Of a stretch of 64,000 bases of DNA, positions 21,967 through 31,835 are shown piece after piece. The notes beneath the pieces were generated by a model. That model did not search any database and was not told the DNA's origin. It saw only the letters and a program-made list of their open reading frames with translations. Source of the stretch: Molossus alvarezi. Lineage: Eukaryota; Chordata; Mammalia; Chiroptera; Molossidae. The stretch spans positions 36,707,488 through 36,771,487 of the forward strand of contig CM073898.1 in NCBI GenBank assembly GCA_037176705.1. The letters are read 5' to 3'. The position numbers and the translations under genes were made by a program. Within the stretch, counting starts at the first letter, position 1, and every line of letters starts with the position of its first letter.

Positions 21967-22646
21967 AAAATGAAGGCACGAGCAGAAAGGAGGAGTGCTC
22001 CATCTCTTATCCCGGATGAAGCCCTACAAAAATGGCCTAGTAGCAAGGAAAGTCCTTCTGCAGGGTGGACAGTGCACTTCAGTAATCATCTGTGTGCTGC
22101 GATAGGACTGTGCTCCTTGATGGCTGGGTAGAACTCAAGAGAGGTCTGCCGAGGCCAGAGCTGCTGCTTTTCCTATTCAGTGGCCTGTTTACTGGGGCCA
22201 AATCAAATATAACAACTTGAAGCCGAAAAATAAAATTAAGTGGCATGTGGACAGCAAGCTGTGTGGATGAACTGGGAGAAAGCAGTACCAATGCCATGAG
22301 ATGGTGTGTCCTGGGCTGGCCCACGGTGGACGTCGCGGCCACTTTCAGTTCCCCAGCACCGAAGGACAAATGGCGCTCTCTCCTGCAGAGACACATCCGT
22401 GTAGAGAAAGAGGACTGTCTAGCGCATCCCCCTCAGCATCTTCACCAAGGACGTTGGGAATTGTGCCTATTCTAAAACTGTAACAGTAGGGAATTCAGAA
22501 ACCGCGAATGAAGTTATCAACATGTCACTACCAACGCTGGGGATAACTGCTCTGAGAGAGATTACGAGTGATGGGTCAGTTCTGGCAAAGAAGACGTATT
22601 ACATCTACTCACTGGGCATGAACATTCCTACAGGATTAAAATAAGC

Positions 22647-22728
22647 AAAGTCTGGGAGCGGGGTGCAGGGGTTCAATGGGGGGAGGTATCTGTAATACTT
22701 CTAACAATAAAGATATATATTTTTTTTA
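22647..22728 (+). mobile_element. Very short L1 3' end inserted in the pseudogene
   Basis: An 82-bp piece between two halves of a once-continuous coding sequence. It ends atctgtaatacttctaac, then aataaag and an A/T tail, matching the 3' terminus of the bat L1 and HAL1 copies in this window. The bases aagc at 22643-22646 and 22729-22732 may be a minimal target duplication. Confidence 0.65.
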
Positions 22729-22842
22729 AAGCCACCTTTGAGACACCACACTCCTGACACAGGGATCAGAGGCCTTCACCAGCCCTTCCAACCCTCGAGA
22801 GCCCTTCTTCATGGAACAGCTGCCCCAGGAAACACAGTGGCG

Positions 22843-23606
22843 GATCATAGACAGATGTTTTGCATGGACATCTGTCTACTCAAAGATCGAGACTTTAAAA
22901 ATAACTGAACCTTTCTGTATTATAAATGAGCTGCAATGAAAGAAAATATAACCAGAAGTTACACTGAAGACTATAACAGTTAAAAGTTGGTAAAATAATT
23001 TCTTTACTGATAAAAATAACATCAATTTACATTAATTAGATATATAAAAACTAGATCGTAAGTCTATACAAAATAATTGATTGGATCATTGGAAGAAATG
23101 CATTATTTGTAAAGAAAATATGTGAGAACACATATTTGCAAATACTTGTAGGGAAACAAAATTGCTACAGAACAAATATGTTTGAAGTAAAAGAAAACTT
23201 AGGGAAAGAGGACTGTGTAGGTCCTCCTATCTAGGGTCTCCCAGTTCCATTCAAAGATCAAGAAAGAAAATAAAAATTGAGCATATTTACATTTCTACAA
23301 TTTGAGCAAGTATGTTTAATTCAGAATCTTCAAAAAGTGCTTTAAACTTTTTTCTTGAAACAGTTGTATCACTAACCCACTGAAAATGTGTTCAGCTTTA
23401 TGACAGCCAGAGGTAACTCCTCTGAGAGGACCATGAACACTAAAAATTAGGTATGTAAGAATGTGTAGGGGTTTAAGGGACCAGCACATATACAAGAGTG
23501 TGTTAATGAAATAATAAAATGAATAAATATCTCAAAAATCAAAACTCTTAGTTTATTATGTCTTTATCTTAATCCTTTACTCTATATGGTCTTGATTTTG
23601 TAAATA
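22843..23606. other. Unassigned stretch
   Basis: AT-rich sequence downstream of the pseudogene. No repeat or gene is recognised. Confidence 0.5.
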
Positions 23607-23696
23607 GGAAGGAAGAAGGAAGGGAAGGAGAGGAGGGGAGGGGAGGAAAAGGAAAGAGAGGGGAGAGAAAGGGGGGTTGGAAGGAAAGAAATGAAT
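23607..23696 (+). repeat. Polypurine tract, (GGAA)n-like
   Basis: About 90 bases of almost pure A and G (gaaggaagaaggaaggg and related units). Long homopurine runs of this kind can form triplex structures. Confidence 0.9.
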
Positions 23697-24328
23697 AATA
23701 CAGACCTATAGATGCAGATATAAAACAATGTACCAATCATGTTTTCTTCCACTTCTATCAATACATATTTATTAATTAACTAGGCAAGAACTCTTGTATA
23801 TAAATCTGTAGCCAAGACTGAGCAAGTGTTGATGCTTACAAATTTTTCTTCAGTGTGTGATTGACAACAGAAATGGAAATTATTAATTAGATGTCCTTCC
23901 TTGACAGTTTTGCACCAAAATGGATTCTGTAAATAAAAAATTTTACGTTGATTGTCTGTATAGATAAACTTAACTGAAAACCTCATCAGTGGAAAATAAA
24001 TGTTCACCACCAATGAAGTCTAGGGCTGTATAAAAGAATAATAATTTTCCTAAAGTTAGCATCTAGTATATATTAAGAAGTGACTATCAAATCTTATAAC
24101 ACATCTCATATAAAAAGGCATCAACAAGTGTCATAAAATGAATATAAATAGCCCTTCATTTCCCTCCGTGAAATTTCCCTCCATTTCATGAAGCATATAT
24201 GACTATAGTTTTTTTTTTTTTCATTTTTGTCACAAACTGAGAGAAAATTTGCATGAAAGGTACAAGGAACATTTTCCTCAACCATTTGAGCAGAAGTTGC
24301 TGACATGATGTTCTATCATACCCAAAAA
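23697..24328. other. Unassigned stretch
   Basis: The open frames at 23780-24013 and 24121-24306 (77 and 61 residues, minus strand) have no family signature. A T-run lies at 24210-24221. Nothing is recognised. Confidence 0.5.
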
Positions 24329-24329
24329 C

Positions 24330-25265
24330 CTTAGCATGTATTTCCTATAAACATGTACAGTCCTCTATATAATCACAATACAATCATCAAAATCAGGAAA
24401 TTAATACTGATGCATTAGTACTATCAATTCTGCAGCCGCCATTCAACTTTTGCCAATTATTTCAATATGTTCTCTTTTAAAAAAGAAAAGCCCAGATCAC
24501 ACATGCATTTAGTTGCCATGCCCTTTTAGTTTTTTTCTGTCTGTTCTTGCTTTTCATGACTTAGACAGTTTTGAAGAGTACAAGAGAACTATTTTGTAGA
24601 ATGCCCTTCAATTTGGCTTTCTCAGATCTTTCCTTTTAAGAGAGTCTTTTAATGCAACTAAAGCAAGAATATCAAATATCGAAGTGATGTTTTAATTTCA
24701 TCCTATCATTTAGCAGACAACTTCAATTTGTTCTATTACAGATAAAGGTAATTAACCAAGTGGTTAGGCATGGTCTGTAGGTTTCTCCACACTAAAGTTA
24801 CTGTTTCCTTTCTCTTTTTTAATAAGTAATTTGAGGAGAAGGTTTTGTGAAAATATGTAAATATTCCATTCTTTTTCACAGATGGGAAATTTGTCATAAT
24901 AGTGAATATCTAATAATAATAATACTTTATATCATTATGGACTCATGGATCATATTACATTCAATGAGTTATGATCTGTTATTATAACTATTTGCTTTGA
25001 TACTCAAATTACTGAAGATTTGGTTCCTGGGAGCTTCTCCAAGCTAAATTCTGTGTTATTTTGATATGTCTTTATCATTTATTGGACAACTTTTGCTTTC
25101 TGGCATTTAAAAAATGTTCCAGACTCATTTTTTTTTTTTTTGGTATGTGTCCCTAGCGGGAACCGAACCCAGGACTCTGTGGTCCACAGGCCGACGCTCC
25201 AACCACTGAGCCAAACTGGCCAAGGCTCATCTTTTATTTTTCCTATTGCAAGTCTGTGAATCTTT
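24330..25265 (-). mobile_element. Old L1M-type 3' region, split by a short SINE
   Basis: The reversed 3' UTR of an ancient L1 is readable in order: cacaatacaatcatcaaaat, gcatttagttgccatgccc, ctttcatgac-like blocks, attttgtagaatgcccttc, ttatggactcatggatcat, tgggagcttctccaagc and attggacaacttttgctttc. The SINE at 25133-25222 interrupts it and a short part resumes afterwards. Confidence 0.82.
25133..25222 (-). mobile_element. Short Ves-type SINE (tRNA-like head only), second copy
   Basis: It has the same structure as the copy at 3666-3771: T-run, ggtatgtgtccctagcggg, reversed B-box (aaccgaaccc), reversed A-box (ccactgagccaaactgg) and the head end ccaagg. Flanks 25121-25132 and 25223-25234 (agactcattttt / aggctcatcttt) support a complete insertion of about 90 bp. 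Confidence 0.88.
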
Positions 25266-25436
25266 AGGTTCTACCTGGTTTGATTTAAAAAGCTGTAAAT
25301 CATAACATAACATGAGACCAGCATTTAGCAAACACCTACTGAAAATGTTTTCTGGGGAAAGAAATGTATGGATAGGAACACAGATTTTACCAGAGTTATC
25401 AATGGGTCAGGCTTCAGATCAGATTTAGAGCAGGTT

Positions 25437-25692
25437 GGAACAATAATTAAGAATATAGACTCTGCAGCCAAATGTCCCAGTTCAAATCCTGGTTCAGACA
25501 CATTAACTGTATAACAAACAAGTAGATTGGCATCTCTGTGCTTCAATGTCCTTCCCTATAAAATGGGACTCATAGCAATAACTACCTTGTTGAGTTGATC
25601 CAAGGATTAAATGAGATAATTTTTCTAACTGGCTGAAGAGTTTCTGTACATATTTTTGACTATGTAAGTGTATATTGTTATTACTGAGATGG
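25437..25692 (+). mobile_element. MIR SINE, nearly complete
   Basis: All MIR blocks are present: ggaacaataattaagaatat, actctgcagcc, cccagttcaaatcctggttc (B-box), tctctgtgcttcaatgtcc, tataaaatgggactcatagc and attaaatgagataattt. Confidence 0.92.
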
Positions 25693-26753
25693 GGTAGATG
25701 TAGTGGATACAGTGCTTACCAAAGTCTGCTAGTCAAGGGGTGCGGACAGGGAGCCTGTCAGCTTGAAGTAAAAGGCAGTTTAAATAGAAAAGGAAGTTTC
25801 TTAAAAGGCTAGATCTGTGAGTGTGAATGAACAGACATCTGGAAGCTTGGTCAGAAGATAGCTGTGTGATATGGGAAGGTTTTGAGACAAGAATTTTATT
25901 GCTGTCTGCTTATGGTGAGACGAGAGTAGGCAAGAGGGAATTTTATGCTGGGTTGCTAGAGTAAGCATGTTTTAGGCAATTAGAACAGTATTTTCTAACA
26001 TTGGATAAACTGTAATTATCAGCACTTATGAGATCCAATTAAGTAGCTCTGTGGTACTTCTCTGGCACAGAATTACTGCTATTTTTACTTTCCAATGTCA
26101 AAGTTATGTGTAAGTTAATGTTTTCAATTTAAAGTAAAAAAGAGGAAAGATAATTATCCTGAGGCCCCAATCTCATCCCCGGTACTTAGAGGAGAAAAAA
26201 AAAAGAAAAAAAAGAAGAAGAAGAAGAAGAAGCATCGTTATTTATGACATCAGCATCCTCCCTTCCAGCCCAACATAATAGTTCTGTAGAGCCCAGAATG
26301 GTAATGGTGTCCAAAATGTTATGGCGAGAAATTACTGGACTTACCTAGAATCTGGTTCCATTGTTATGTGTGTGTGACTTTGAGTAAATTCAGTCAGAGC
26401 TACATTTCTGCAATTATACCTATAATGTGGGTTTTTCAAGGAGGAATGGATATAGAGTATCTCCAATATTACATGATGCTTGCCCCATATTAGGCAATGA
26501 AGCATAACACAGAGGCAGCAGTAATGGCCCCCATTAAAAGAAGAAAGGTAAACAGTATTGACTTTCAAGAGGCTTACCTCAAAACCTATGCAAAACATAT
26601 TAAACATTTACAGACTGAGTACTTCCATGCTATTTGCTGTATATAGACAGCAGCTAAATCAACATATGTATCCATTTAGATGAAGTATATATCCTTCTTT
26701 CCCAATTATTCAAGCTTCATTCTGGTTTTTATGTTTTATTCTTTTGGGATTAA
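25693..26753. other. Unassigned stretch with a GAA tract
   Basis: Non-repetitive except for the A/GAA-rich tract at 26194-26232. The 88-residue minus-strand frame at 26341-26607 shows no family features. Confidence 0.5.
26194..26232 (+). repeat. A-rich tract and (GAA)n microsatellite
   Basis: A-runs broken by single G, followed by about seven uninterrupted gaa units (26211-26232). Confidence 0.92.
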
Positions 26754-27925
26754 TGTGTAGGGGAGGAAAACTTTACCCTTTTTAGCATTTAGGGTTTTTG
26801 TTTTTTTGTTTTTTTGGCTGGCCTAATAATTAAAATGACATAGACTGATTAACAAGAGAAAAACAAGTTCAATTTTGTATATATAGGAACTCCACAAAAA
26901 CATAAATGTCTAAGAAAAACAAAACAAAACATGAAATCTGTTTAATTGTTTACATTATAAACTGTCTGGTGCACTTATTTTACCCCAAATTTCCACTCCA
27001 TCTTTTCAAATTTTTGTGGAAAAATATCAAAATAGACATGTAGAAATAAAAAAATATTCTGGTCTTGGAAGTGATAGATTAAGTCATTATGCTAAGGATT
27101 ATACCAGGAATTTTCAACCGATGTGTTGCAAAAATTTTTAAAACATGCAATGCCAGACTATGTAGTCAGGGGCACTGACCTCTTTTCCCTCAGAATGTCA
27201 AATAAAAAAATGACAACAGCCAACACAACAATAGCCAAGTGATGTGAATAAACTAAAATTATACCAATTTTTTTTTTTTTTTTTTGGTCAGATCGGCAAA
27301 AAAATATTTTTGGTGTGGCACAGAATTTTAGTAATTAGTTTGTGTGTGTCATGAGATTAAAAGATTGAAAATAGCTGGATTATATTATAGTTTTTCATAA
27401 AGAACCATGACCAAGACTATCTCAAAGTTCCCTTTCTTCAACTAAACTTGAGACAGATTTCTTCCTGCCTACAGGCCCCTGACCTCTCTTTTCTCAGAAC
27501 AATGACTTCTAGAAACTTCTGCCTTTTTGAAATGTAGATTTTTCCCAACATCTTCCAGTTTGACATGATAGTGGAGAGGAAAGTCTTTCTCAAAAACCTG
27601 GGAGCCATCCCTTTGAAATGTAATCAAGAAAGACAGAGCCCCTGTTTCCCAGTTTCTGTGGGAGGGTAGGAGCTTATCTTCCATCAGAGCCATTGAGCAA
27701 ACATAGATACCTAACACGTTACCCAGCCTCCTACCTAAAGCCTTCCAATGTTTATCTAGTAGCTCATCCTGGTGCTCAAAAGCTCTCCCCCTTTTGTTTC
27801 AGGGATGTTCAGTCCAGTATCTCTCCCCTATTGCAATAGTCTCCACTCCTATTTCAACAGTGGTGAAGCAAGTCTTTCTTGGAGTTAAATACAGTTTAAC
27901 TCCATCCACTGTATTTGTTCTTAGA
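26754..27925 (+). mobile_element. Probable ERVL-type LTR relic, split by a hAT element
   Basis: The left part (tgtgtaggggaggaaaac, ggctggcctaataattaaa, atgacatagactgattaac) and the right part (cttttgtttcagggatgttc, tctcccctattgcaatag, a gtgaagcaagtctttcttgg block) recall the two ends of an ERVL-type mammalian LTR. The hAT at 27105-27377 lies between them. I rely on remembered consensus fragments, cannot name the family with certainty, and the ends are approximate. Confidence 0.42.
27105..27377 (+). mobile_element. Non-autonomous hAT transposon (bat type), copy 1
   Basis: Ends caggaattttcaacc (left) and gattgaaaatagctg (right) are imperfect inverted repeats of the hAT kind. The 8-bp flanks 27097-27104 (gattatac) and 27378-27385 (gattatat) match at 7 of 8 bases, as expected for a hAT target duplication. 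The interior (caggggcactgacctctttt, ggtcagatcggcaaaaaaat, tttttggtgtggcacag) is shared with the copy at 60303-60571. It has no transposase frame, so a hAT enzyme must have moved it in trans. Confidence 0.88.
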
Positions 27926-29418
27926 CAATAAATATACATCTTTGCTAGCTAGATGGGTTTAAATACAGCGCTGACTAAAGGCAGGGAAAGGAATTAAAAC
28001 ACCTCTGGAAGTTTCTAAACTCCTTGACTGGGAGCACACAGTGAAATGATTTTTAAGATCTTTGAAAGTGTCATGATAACCATTCCACAGAGAAAAAAAC
28101 AAAACAAACAAAACCAGCGCCTAGTCACGGTGCTCTTCGTTCACATCCCCTGAAGAACAGACTTTGAAAGTGACATCATTAGCTTGAGAGTGACTCACAC
28201 TTCATGAAAAGCAGCCAAAGAAGATTAAATGTCCTTGAAGCCACCCAAATGCTGAATCGGTGTGTGTGGCAGAAATAATACTAAGAAACGTAAATCCATT
28301 TTCCATTTTAGAAAGACAAGGCTTCTGTAATGAGATGGAGTGCAGAGAGCAGAATTATCATATATTGTCATTGAAATATATTTCCCTGGTGGTTTTGCCC
28401 AAAAAAGTATGAAATTGAGATAGAAAATAAAACAGATGATACTGTAGACAGAGGGTGTTGGATATGCATCACCTGAAATGTGTGACTTGCTTAACAAACT
28501 GATGGTTTTCTGACTGATGGGAATTGAGATTAGATCTTTAGAAGTCCTGAATTTCAGGTGATGGAGACCTGAGAGTGTCACAGATTGCTATCAGCTTTCC
28601 TGTTCGTTCCAATCTACAGGCAAGATAGAAAGCAATGGGAACATGGAGATAAAGAGTCTTGCTGATGCTGCTGCTGAGAGGGAAAAAAAAAAAGAGCTAA
28701 CTAAATAAAGGTGGGGGAATGGGAAGCGTGCAAACCTTTCTCATTTCTGTAAGAAACTTGCAAACCCTGTGACACTCTAGATTGCTTTGAGATTGTTGAG
28801 GAGCCTATTGGAAAGATACGATCAGTACCCACTTTTTCTTTTGCTCTCTTACAGGGAAGTTAAAACAATTTACATTTTGTTCAAGGCATAAATAAATAAA
28901 TAAATAAAACTCTAAGTGCTGTAAAAAAAGGTACATCATCTTTTATTGTTCTTTTAGCTTTTCAAAGACGTAAGCTATCAAATTTAGGGTCCATGTGCAG
29001 TGATCTTACTGAGGAAATGAACTGCAAAAAGAGAATAACTTTCTTTGCAGTCATACTGCTGATTAATTAAATAGGGAATAGTTTCTTTTTTCAAAAAATA
29101 TTAGCATATATCTCTCCATCTAATTATTCATTTGTCATATCTCTATTAAATATCTATCATCTTCATATAGAATATGAATATTTCATAGCTAGGACAGTGG
29201 CACCTAACAGATACACAAATATACCAAAAGAAATTCGAATTCAATCTAAAATTTATTTTTACTTTGTCATTTATTATGGCCAAACACAAGAGTTACTATA
29301 TCTCAAAGAATATTGTGCTTATCTTCTCAAAAATGATAAGACAAAACTGAGTAGAGTATGTCTATGATATTCGTATACAAGTCTATAATATTGACATACA
29401 AGTTTTGGGGAAGGCATG
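27926..29418. other. Unassigned stretch, about 1.5 kb
   Basis: Apart from an (AAAT)n run at 28889-28909 I see no repeat. The part at about 28100-28860 is less AT-biased than its surroundings and non-repetitive. The 118-residue minus-strand frame at 28225-28581 lies here, but it shows no domain and no splice context, so I do not call it a gene. Confidence 0.45.
28889..28909 (+). repeat. (AAAT)n microsatellite
   Basis: Five uninterrupted aaat units. Confidence 0.9.
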
Positions 29419-29419
29419 A

Positions 29420-31835
29420 CTTTATTTCTCTTAGATATATACTGTACCTACAAGTGGAACTGCTGGGCCATGTGGAAATTGGTTAAACTCTGTTTAACCA
29501 GTTGAGTCTTCCTATGTGAGTGCACCATTTTATAATCCCATCAACCATGTTAAAATTTCGCCGCATCGTCATCAACACTTGCTATTAAATGCGTTTTGTT
29601 TTTATTTATTGATTTTAGAGAGAAAGGGAAAGAGAGAGAAAGAAAGAGAAACATTGGTTTGTTGTTCCACTTGTTTATGCCATCATTGATTACTTCTTGT
29701 GTGTGCCCTGACCAGGGTTTCCAATCCAAAACTTTGGTGTAGGCAGATGACGCTCTAACCAATGAGCAGCCTGACCTGGGCTTAAAATGTATTTTTGATT
29801 ATAGCCATACTAGTGTGTGAAGGGGTCTCTCACTTGGTTTTGATATTATTTTTTAATGAATAATATTTTTTTTTAGTATCTTTTCATGTGCTTTCTAATC
29901 ATTTTGTTCATTGTACCTGGAAAAATGTTTCTTCGTAGACTGTGCCCATTTTGTAGATGGCTTATATGTCTTTTTTGCTGTTGAATTGTAGGAAATTTTT
30001 ATATATCTGGACACTGGTCTCTTCTCAAGTATCTTTTCTGAAAATATTTTTCTCTCATTCATTTTCTTAATGGTATTCCTTGAAGCACAATAGTTTTTAA
30101 TGTTGATTATGCCCTATATATGTATTTTTGGTTACTTTTCATATCTAAGACATTTTCTAACCAAAGTTCATGAAGATTTACTCCTACCTTTCTTCTAAAA
30201 CTGTGTGTATTTAGATGTTACATTATGTCTGTGATCCATTTCTAGGTATTGTTTGATACAGTGAGTGATTATGGGCACAAAGTTATTCTTCTGTATATAG
30301 AGGAACAGCTGTTCCTACACCATTTGTTGAAAACATTATTCTTTTTCCATTAAATTGTCTTGGCACTCATTGAAAACCAATTAACCAATATATGTGAGAG
30401 TTTATTTGTGGACTCCAAATTCTATTTTATTAATCTGTATTTCTATCTTTATGCTAGAATGACACTGTCTTGATAATTATCTCTGTAGTAAATTTCAAAA
30501 TCAAAAAGTATGAGTCATTCAACTTTGTTCTGCTTTTTAAATATTGTTTTGACTATTATTTGTCCTTTACATTTCCATATGAATTTTAGACTTACCTTCA
30601 CAATTAATTCAAGAATGTAGATGGAATTTTGATAGCAATTGCTTTGAATCTGCAAGTTATTTTGAGAAGTCTTGCCATTTTAACAATATTGTCTTCCCAT
30701 CAATATCTTTGGGAATATCTTGGGATGTCTTTCCATTCATTTAGGTATTTTTTTATTTCTTTCAACAATGTTTTTTCAGGTTTCAGAGTACAAGTTTTGG
30801 AGTTTTTTGGTTAAATTTATTCTTATTTTATTTCATTTTAAGCTACTTTAATTGTATGTATGATTAATATTTTAATTTCATTTATAGCTTAACTTCATTT
30901 AATGGCATTTAATTTCATTTATAAATTTAAGTAAGCGTTTCATTCCCTTTTATGCTACTTTAAATGGAATTGTTTCAACTTCACTTATGGGAATTATTTT
31001 AATGTATTTATTTCATTTATTTCAAAATGGAATTATTTAAATTCCATTTCTGGTTCCTTGCTAGCCTGTAGAAATATTATTGTTTACTCTAGTCTTGTAT
31101 CCTGAAACACTGTTGAACTCTCACATTAGTTCTAGCAATATTCAGTTGCTGAGCATATTTTGCATGATTTTAATCCTTTTAATTTTCTGAGATTTGATTT
31201 ATGTATGACTGTTCTTAAGAATGTTCCATGTGCACTATTCTCAAGTAGTGTATCCTGTTGTTGGAGGGAGTGTTCTATAAATATCTTCCAAGTTTAAAAG
31301 GTTTATACTGCTCTTTAAGTGTTTTGTTTCCCTGTTGATTTTCCATCTAGTGGCCCTATCATGCTTGAAAGTGTGGTAGTGTAGTCTCAATTATTGTTGT
31401 TGAATTATCTATTTCTCTCTTCTATTATGAGAGTTTTTGTTCCATGATTTTAGAGCTATTCTCTTTAGGTCCATGTGTTTATAATTTTTTACTTTCAAAT
31501 TTACTGAGCATTTTATCATTATAAAATACTCCTTTTTATTTGTAGTAACATTTTTTATCTTAAACTCCGTTTTGTGTGATATTGGCATAAGCCATTTCAG
31601 CTATCTTATCCTTGCTGTTTATATGTATATCTTTTCCCATCCTCTTACTTTCAACCTATTTGTATCTATGAAACTAAAGTGTGTCTCCTATAGAAAGCAT
31701 ATTGGTATACAATTGGATCTCTTTTTATTTTGCCCTGTTTGTATTTTATCCAGTTTTACAATTTCTGCCTTTTGGTTAGATTATTTTATCCATTCACATT
31801 TTATTTTGTTAGTAGTATTATAATGTTTTTTTTAT
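29420..31835 (-). mobile_element. Old L1 ORF2, reverse orientation, heavily mutated
   Basis: Reversed ORF2 runs from the C-terminal end (acaagtggaactgctgggcc, catcaacacttgc) through the middle (ttatctctgtagtaaatttc, atatcttgggatgtctttcc) to the upstream part (gtgtctcctatagaaagc, tttggttagattattttatc). Stops and shifts are frequent in every frame. A T-rich expansion with repeated aatttcattta units fills 30840-31050. The SINE at 29599-29781 interrupts it. Confidence 0.82.
29599..29781 (-). mobile_element. Older Ves-related SINE
   Basis: Reversed SINE: attgattttagagagaaagg, a purine-rich part, gaaacattggtttgttgttc, gtgtgccctgaccaggg, the degraded B-box (tttccaatccaaaac) and gacgctctaaccaatgagc. 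It differs from the other copies by the 'gttgttccac' block and lacks the ccccagt block, so it belongs to another, more diverged subfamily. Flanks ttaaatgcgtttt and ttaaaatgtattttt look like a worn target duplication. Confidence 0.87.

Larger units (their letters stand above)
21376..22842 (+). pseudogene. ARHGAP20-like: ARHGAP20-like retropseudogene (PH and RA parts only)
   Basis: ARHGAP20 is a Rap-responsive Rho GTPase-activating protein. Here only its N-terminal part is present. From 21376 the frame reads MSPQQGTLGGQPGSSSFLTG, as I remember the protein start. After an intron-like gap it resumes near 21967 (RSAPSLIPDEALQKW). The PH-domain part lies at about 22080-22420 (MWTASCVDELGE, VLGWPTVDVAATFSS, KDKWRSLLQR). 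The RA part follows at about 22436-22645 (IFTKDVGNCAYSKT, NEVINMSLPTLGIT, GKEDVLHLLTGHEHS). PH and RA sequences run together without introns, which marks a retrocopy. An L1 fragment interrupts it at 22647-22728. It resumes with TTLLTQGSEAF and PREPFFMEQLPQETQ and is lost at about 22840, before any RhoGAP domain. Frameshifts occur near 21445, around 22080-22230 and near 22550, and a stop occurs after the L1 piece. Identity rests on memory of the human protein. Confidence 0.85.

Noticed and set aside
28225..28581. 118-residue minus-strand open frame in otherwise repeat-free sequence
   Set aside because: No recognisable domain, no splice or promoter signals. A single frame of this length is expected by chance in 64 kb of six frames.
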